Source of the DNA: Lentinula raphanica
Taxonomy: Eukaryota; Basidiomycota; Agaricomycetes; Agaricales; Omphalotaceae
Reading direction: 5' to 3'
Assembly (NCBI GenBank): GCA_027919835.1
Contig: JANVFP010000041.1
Location: 1-64,000, forward strand
DNA length: 64,000 nt
The notes beneath the pieces were generated by a model that ran no database searches, was not told the DNA's origin, and saw only the letters and a list, made by a program, of their open reading frames with translations. The position numbers and the translations under genes were made by a program. Below, piece by piece: positions 58,013 through 64,000 of the stretch; position 1 is the stretch's first letter, and every line of letters begins with the position of its first letter.

Positions 58013-60045
58013 ATGCTATTCACAACATTTCTTTCTCTGTCCTTAGCCTGCACTATCACAATCTCCTCAGCCCAAAATGCCTCAGAGATCAAAGAACAAC
58101 TCGCCCTTGAGGGTATCCCAGCCTTGATCCAAGGCGACTCTGGTTACATTGCAGCGAGCCAAGCATGTTAGTGTTGCCACCACCACGGGCGATTTGCTCA
58201 GGTTCTCGTTCTATCATTACGAGCTCACTCCATAGATAATCTTCGTTACACTGTGGAACCCATCGCAATCGCCTATCCAACAACCTCGGAACAGATTTCG
58301 ACTGTGGTCATCACGGGTGCAGACCAAAAGCTGAACGTAGTTGCGCGAAGTGGTGGGGTACGCCATGTTCAGAGCTCTGTCTTCCTCCTTGACGCGTCTG
58401 ACTGTTCTATATATAGCATTCCTACATCGCCAACGGCCTTGGAGGCACCAACGGCTCGCTCGTCGTGGATCTCAGCCAGATGAAGAACATCACGGTCGAT
58501 TCAGAGACTGGAAACGCGATAATCGAACCCGGAAACCGATTGGGAGATGTTGCGCTGGCTCTGAACGATGCTGGGAGAGGGTTACCTCATGGGCGGTGTA
58601 CATATGTTGGGATTGGGGGTCATTCTGGTACGTCTCCTCTGTCTCTTTCTTCTAACAAGCTCTCAGCCTTTCTGCCCTTCTTCAGGATTCGGTGGATGGG
58701 GATTCGCGTCGAGAATGTGGGGAATGACCCTTGACAACATCATCTCCGCCACTGTCGTACTAGCTAACGGGTCCATCGTCGTCGCGTCGGAAGATTCAAA
58801 TCCAGACTTATACTGGGTGAGTCAAATTCATCTTGATTCTTTAACTACAATAAATGTCAAAAGGCCATCCGAGGCTCCTCAGCCTCCTTCGGCATCGTCT
58901 CCTCTCTCGAATTCCACACACACCCAGTCCCCTCCTCCGCAACCGCCTTCGAATTCACCTGGGAGATGGACATCCCCACCGCCTCTGCTGCCTTTGCTAC
59001 ATTCCAATCCTGGGCTCTCAACGGTTCTTCTATTCCTCCCGAATTCGGCGGAGAGATCGGTTTCTTAAAAGGCCAAGCTTACGGCCAGGTCGAATTCGCG
59101 TTTCTTGGAAACTATTTTGGTCCGGATGACAAGTTCAACGAAACGATCGCGCCTTTTTTTGAGACACTTCCTACACCGGATTATGCGAATGTTACACAGG
59201 GAACGTGGATTGAGGCTCTTACTGCTATTGCTGCTGGGAATATGAACACGAGCACGCAACCGGATTCGAACGATACGTTCTATGCCAAGTCGCTGATGGC
59301 TCCTGAAAGTGTACCTCTGACGAACGAATCAATGACCGCGTTGGTGACCTATCTAGCGGAAGTTGGTTATAACAGCTCAGATGTGTGTAGCTCCAAATCT
59401 CGGTCTCCATGGCGTCTATCCTTACAAAAGATTTGTTCGCGCATAGTTCTGGCACGTCGAGGTCGAGCTTTACGGTGGCTCCCAATCCGTCATCAATCAA
59501 GTCGGGTTGAACGATACTGCATTCACACATAGGGATACTCTGTTCACCTTCCAGCCATACGCATCCTCACCGAATCTTCTCCCACCTTATCCAGACAGTG
59601 GGTTCGGTTTTGTCGATGGTGAGCGCGGACACGGTAGTCAACCATCTATTTCCTCATGCTGACTGGTGTGATTAGGCATGGTGGACAGCTTGACATCTCA
59701 TATGCCCGATGACTGGCAATGGGGGTTTGTTACTTCGTATCATCGTACAGCGATAATCTGTTACTGAAACCCGTTCCCTTCGTAGTGCATATCCCAACTA
59801 CATCGAAGACAGATTACCCGACTGTAAGTACTTGTTAAATGATTCACGTTCTGTATCCTCCCTCTTCCTCTACTGGCTACCGCCAACTATATGTCACTGC
59901 GTAATCTGCCTAGAGACCAGTGCTAATCCTATTTTTCACAGGGCAAACACGCTACTACGGATCACATTACGATCATTTGAGGGTGTTGAAGGCTGAGTTT
60001 GACCCGACTGATATGTTCCGTTTCCCTACCTCAATCGAAGAATGA
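58013..60045 (+). CDS. AA7-type FAD-linked oligosaccharide oxidase, copy 1
   Basis: A secreted flavoenzyme of the berberine-bridge/glucooligosaccharide oxidase group. A signal peptide MLFTTFLSLSLACTITISSA starts it. The FAD domain shows NVVARSGGHSY, whose His binds FAD and is completed by a splice. Then come GTNGSLVVDLSQMKNITVD and GRCTYVGIGGHSGFGGWGFA, which carries the Cys of the second covalent FAD link, and MWGMTLDNIISATVVLANGS. The substrate domain follows (FWHVEVELYGGSQSVINQVG) and the end is RVLKAEFDPTDMFRFPTSIE. Introns are in frame throughout, including TGG|GTGAGT...AAAAG|GCC after LYW. Several N-glycosylation sites are visible. Such enzymes oxidise oligosaccharides at C1 and release H2O2. 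Substrate unknown. Confidence 0.88.
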
Positions 60046-60672
60046 GGAAATGAACAGCATCGTTGGGTATCTATGTGTATGTCCTGTTCACAAAATTCTC
60101 TCTCGACATTGAACAAGGAAAGAACATTGACGTTCAACCAGGGAATTTTTGATAGTGTTTGTTTTCATCAATGAACAGCCTCGCGAAGTTCAATACTCAT
60201 GCGCTCATGCACAAGAGTTCCAGTCAAATCGAGCGGACAAATGACTGCTGTATTTGTCAACGTCTTCTTCTTGGCTGTAGCCTCCAATGCACATGTCAGT
60301 AGCGGTGAGTTGTGAGTTAGCTTTGGAAGAGGTTCGGTGTCAGTCTGTTGCATTCTTCGCCAGTTCACCGGCTTGAATCGTTATGTTTTCGCTTTGTGGA
60401 AATACCTGGAGATACTGACGATGAGCGTTGAGTGCTAGGTGAGCGTGAGAGAAGAGTGGAGAATTTGAGCGTTCATGCGAAACCAGATAAACTTGAGGCT
60501 CCAGGCATCGTCGCAATCGAATCCAAATGTTCAATGTTCAAGAGCCTATAGGCTATCATTTCTTTGGATCACGTCGGCTTGGGTCGGCTGCTATGCCGGC
60601 TGTATTGAATGTTGAAGTTCGATCCAGGAGTCAACGGGAGGGTGACCATTCTCTTCGTTCTCCCGGCCATAC
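60046..60672. other. Spacer between the tandem oxidase copies
   Basis: About 630 bp. Similarity to the copy-1 promoter starts near 60565 (GGATCACGTCGGCTT versus GGATCAGGTCGGCTT), so the duplication includes about 100 bp of promoter. No gene in between. Confidence 0.55.
60575..60598. promoter_or_regulatory. CGG half-sites, AA7 copy 2 promoter
   Basis: CGG at 60575-60577 and 60585-60587 and CCG at 60596-60598. The last two form a CGG-N8-CCG pair, while copy 1 has N6. The promoter lies 75-98 bp before the ATG of copy 2. Confidence 0.35.
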
Positions 60673-62716
60673 ATGCTTCCCAAAACATTGTGTTCTCTCA
60701 CCTTGGCCTGCACCATCGTGTCCATCACGATCTGCTCAGCCCAAAATGCATCAGAACTCAAAGGACAACTTGCTCTTCAAGGTATCCCAGCCTTGATCCA
60801 AGGCGATTCTGGTTACACTGCAGCGAGCCAACCCTGTTAGTATTTCCACGGTACCAACAACGGTACCACGAGCTATCTGCTTCACCTTTTCCGTTCGTTC
60901 ACCACGAGCTCACACCATAGATAATCTTCGCTACACCGTGGAACCCATTGCGATCGCCTATCCAACAACCTCGGAACAGATTTCGACTGTGGTCATTGTT
61001 GGCGCTAGCCAAAAGTTGAATGTAGTCGCGCGAAGTGGCGGGGTGCGTCATGCTTTGTTTCCCTTTTTGTCAAATCTGACGGTCTTATACAGCATTCCTA
61101 CATTGCCAACGGTCTTGGAGGCACCAATGGCTCGCTCGTTGTGGATCTCAGCCAGATGAAGAACATCACGGTTAATCCGGTGACCGGACACGCGATGATT
61201 GAACCCGGGAACCGACTTGGAGATGTTGCGCTGGCTCTGAACGATGCTGGGAGAGGACTTCCTCATGGTCGTTGTACATATGTTGGGATCGGAGGTCATT
61301 CTGGTATGTTTCTCTCTTGCCTCAAGCTCTGTGTCTCATTTCAATCTCACCATCGTCAAGGATTCGGTGGATGGGGATTCGCGTCGAGGATGTGGGGAAT
61401 GACCCTTGACAACATTATCTCTGCCACTGTCGTGCTCTCTAATGGGTCCATTGTCACCGCATCGGAAGGTTCAAATCCAGAATTATACTAGGTAAGTGAT
61501 TTCTGTCTCATTTGAGTCTTGAATCTCAGTCAATTTCTAAAGGCCATCCGAGGCTCCTCTGCCTCATTTGGAATCGTTTCCTCCCTCGAGTTTCGCACAC
61601 ACCCGGTGCCCTCTTCAGCAACTGCGTACAATTTCACCTGGCAAATGGACATCCCAACTGCATCTGCTGCCTTTAGTGCATTCCAATCTTGGGGTCTCAA
61701 CGGATCATCTGTCCCTCCAGAATTTGGTGGAGAAATCAAGTTTCTGAAAGGTCAAGCTTACGGCCAGGTTGAACTGTCTTTTTTCGGAAATTATTTTGGC
61801 CCGGATGCAAAATTCAATGAGACAATCGCGCCGTTCTTTGAAAGACTCCCGACACCAGATTTCGCAAATGTCACGCAGGGAACGTGGATTGAGGCTCTCG
61901 CCGCCATTGCTGTTGGGAACTTGAATACAAGCACTCATCTCGATTCGAATGATACGTTCTATGCCAAATCACTCATGGCTCCAGAAGATGTTCCACTGAC
62001 GAACGAATCAATGACCGCGTTGGTGATCTATTTGGCAGAAGTAGGTTTTAACAGCTCAGATGTGTGTAAAATCTTATGTGCAGATACGTCCATCCTCATG
62101 AAAAATATTCATTCGCGCGTAGTTTTGGCACGTCGAGGTCGAGCTTTACGGTGGTTCCCGATCCGTCATCAATCAAGTCGGGTTGAACAATACCGCATTT
62201 ACACATCGGAACACACTGTTCACCTTCCAGCCATACACATCCTCGCCGAATCTCCTCCCACCTTATCCAAAAAATGGATTTAGTTTTGTCGATGGTGAGC
62301 TTGGATGTAGTCGTACTACCTTTTTCATCATGTTGACTGGTCGATAGGTATGGTTGAGAGTTTGATATCTGGTATGCCCAACGATTGGCAATGGAGGTTT
62401 GTCACTGTCTATCATCGTACACCAATCACACGTTACTGATTCCTATCCCCTTCAGTGCCTATCCCAATTACGTCGATGACAGATTGCCAGACTGTGAGTC
62501 GCTGATGTACTCTGATGTCCTTCGTCTTCTGTTGGCTACGGTCAATTATATGTTACCACTGCCTACCACTGCCTACGCATCAGTACTGATGCGACAATGC
62601 TGATTCTTACAGGGCGAAGGCGATATTATGGTGCACATTATGATCGTTTGAGGGTGTTGAAGGCTGAACTTGACCCGACTGATATGTTTCGGTTCCCTAC
62701 CTCGATCGAAGAATGA
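60673..62716 (+). pseudogene. AA7-type oxidase, copy 2, broken by TGG to TAG
   Basis: A tandem paralogue of the preceding gene, closely similar over the whole length and with the same exon-intron plan. Signal peptide MLPKTLCSLTLACTIVSITI. FAD-linking His and Cys are kept. At 61489-61491 the Trp codon that ends the LYW exon in copy 1 (TGG before GTGAGT) is TAG before GTAAGT, so the protein stops at ELY. After it the frame is open and conserved through to PTDMFRFPTSIEE (stop 62714-62716), and all other splice sites match copy 1. The lone lesion suggests a recent pseudogene, a null allele or a sequence error. If translated, the protein would be cut about halfway and lack the substrate domain. 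Confidence 0.8.
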
Positions 62717-63685
62717 AGATATATGAACAAACAACGAGCATCATTAGATCGTGTATGTATATCCAGGGAAATCACCTTTTTCAACCCTCTGATCCGCAAC
62801 AGTCCGTCCGCACCTTGCCAGACCTTGCCAACTGAATCGAACAGCCTGACACATGATATGCAGCGATGAGATGCAGAAGAACCACAGTTACCGTCTGTTG
62901 CAATCATCACAGAATTGTTCAGTAACTTCTGTCTGGAATCAAGGCGATTCATGGTGAGATCGCAAGACAGGAATGGATAACAATGCGGAATCGAGCATCG
63001 AGCATTTGCAGGTCAGGATGATTCAATGCATTCAACTTTGAGGCCTATCTCAGAACTAATAGTGAGGGAGGGGACGTCGACGTTCCAAAACCTTCGCTGG
63101 ATAACTCGAGGAGGAAGAATAACTCGGGGAGGAGGAAGGATGATACGAAGAAGGGACAATCTGGCTATGCAAGAAGGCCGGCAAACAGACGTCCTGAGCA
63201 GCAGCAGCAGTATGATTCCTATCGGCGTGACTATTGGCGACCAGGGTCCTAGTGTTACCAGTTTGTACCAACCAACCAATAGGTTGCAGCAATGGTTCTC
63301 TATGAATTCAATAGTATACTTCATCTATAAACCCCAGAGGAATGAACAGACCTGAACGGATGCTAGTCATGCAGATGTCTGAGAAACTGCATGTTCATCT
63401 GTATGTTTTACGATCGACCAGTAAAGAGCAAAGCAAGATTTCGAGATCACATTAAGCCGAGTTTCCTCACCCTTTTCTGATGACATATATTTCCACTCAG
63501 AGGGACGACACGCATAGCTCAAGAACAACAGCACTGGGAATACTCTTCGATGATGATCCTGTCGTGCGATATGTTTAAATCTGAAGCGGCCCCGAAGAGG
63601 AACGATCAAAGACTGAGTACATGAGTCGCGATTGATTCAGTTGGATTGATCTTCGGACTCTCTTAAACGAGCAACAGGAAAACTT
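62717..63685. other. Intergenic, no gene seen
   Basis: About 1 kb with only short frames, including a low-complexity imperfect repeat of GAGGAAGAATAACTCGGG type around 63100-63140. Confidence 0.45.
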
Positions 63686-64000
63686 TTACTGTTCTGATCC
63701 TTTCTCCTTGAAAACGCCAAGATTGAATAACGCAGCAGCGTATACCCGATCACAGAACTCTGCATCCACACTACTATCATCCCGCCCACCACCACCAAAA
63801 AACCGACTACGCTGGGGAGGATGTAAGATTTCGGTCCGAGCCTGGGTAGCGACAGCCAAGGCCTGTTTGGCCCACGATTCGGCTTGGTGGACGTGAGTAC
63901 TTTTTTGGTCGTCGACGGACTGGGCTGGGGGGCGAGAGTTGAGAACAAGCGAGGAGAGGTGTGTCATCAGGCTAGCGGCTGGATTTTACATGGATTAGTA
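63686..64000 (-). CDS. Partial gene entering from right edge, possible TPR protein
   Basis: A minus-strand frame ends at 63686 with AESWAKQALAVATQARTEIL, DAEFCDRVYAAALFNLGVFK and EKGSEQ. The helix pair with AxxNLGxxxE spacing resembles a TPR unit. An overlapping frame (63948-63637) carries a hydrophobic segment. The true C-terminus may lie beyond an intron near 63690. Only the last part of the gene is in the window, so identity is weak. Confidence 0.4.

Overview
The window looks like nuclear DNA of a mushroom-forming basidiomycete (Agaricomycetes). The genes are dense with 50-65 nt GT-AG introns and include several micro-exons, and the gene content fits this group (ADP/ATP carrier, Erv41, GT2 polysaccharide synthase, bicupin oxalate decarboxylase, AA7 oxidases, fungal Zn2Cys6 and forkhead regulators). 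The genus cannot be named from sequence alone. Gene models below were built by hand from reading frames, splice signals and family motifs.

Left end (1-7.9 kb) is repeat- and transposon-like. A partial OrsD/DUF3505-type zinc-finger gene runs off the left edge on the minus strand. A 1.3 kb minisatellite of 30- and 33-nt palindrome-rich units follows (3.25-4.58 kb). Next comes a decayed plus-strand mobile element encoding a Ulp1/C48 SUMO-protease domain with a complete catalytic set, a zinc-finger-like segment and a transposon protein broken by one in-frame stop.

Core region (7.9-38.9 kb) is ordinary single-copy genome: a small secreted protein, the mitochondrial ADP/ATP carrier, Erv41/ERGIC2 with a C-terminal KKDD, an isochorismatase-fold protein whose catalytic Cys is Ser, an F-box protein whose first coding exon is just ATG, a large GT2 membrane glycosyltransferase, an MFS transporter with a very long central loop, tRNA-Thr(AGU) with an 11-nt intron, a zinc alcohol dehydrogenase, an amidohydrolase, a divergent forkhead factor and an acidic protein.

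Right part (38.9-64 kb) starts with about 3 kb without a convincing gene, then a HINT3-like HIT protein, a secreted oxalate decarboxylase, a Zn2Cys6 regulator, a disordered protein, a Cys-rich GPI-type surface protein and a tandem pair of secreted FAD-linked AA7 oxidases. The second oxidase copy is interrupted by a Trp-to-stop change (TGG to TAG) right at an exon end. Both oxidase promoters carry CGG/CCG half-sites of the kind bound by Zn2Cys6 proteins. The last 300 bp hold part of a minus-strand gene entering from the right edge.

No CRISPR, rRNA or clear LTR element was seen. The most unusual items are the alternating 30/33-nt array next to the Ulp1 element, the Cys-to-Ser isochorismatase, the ATG-only exon and the broken oxidase copy.
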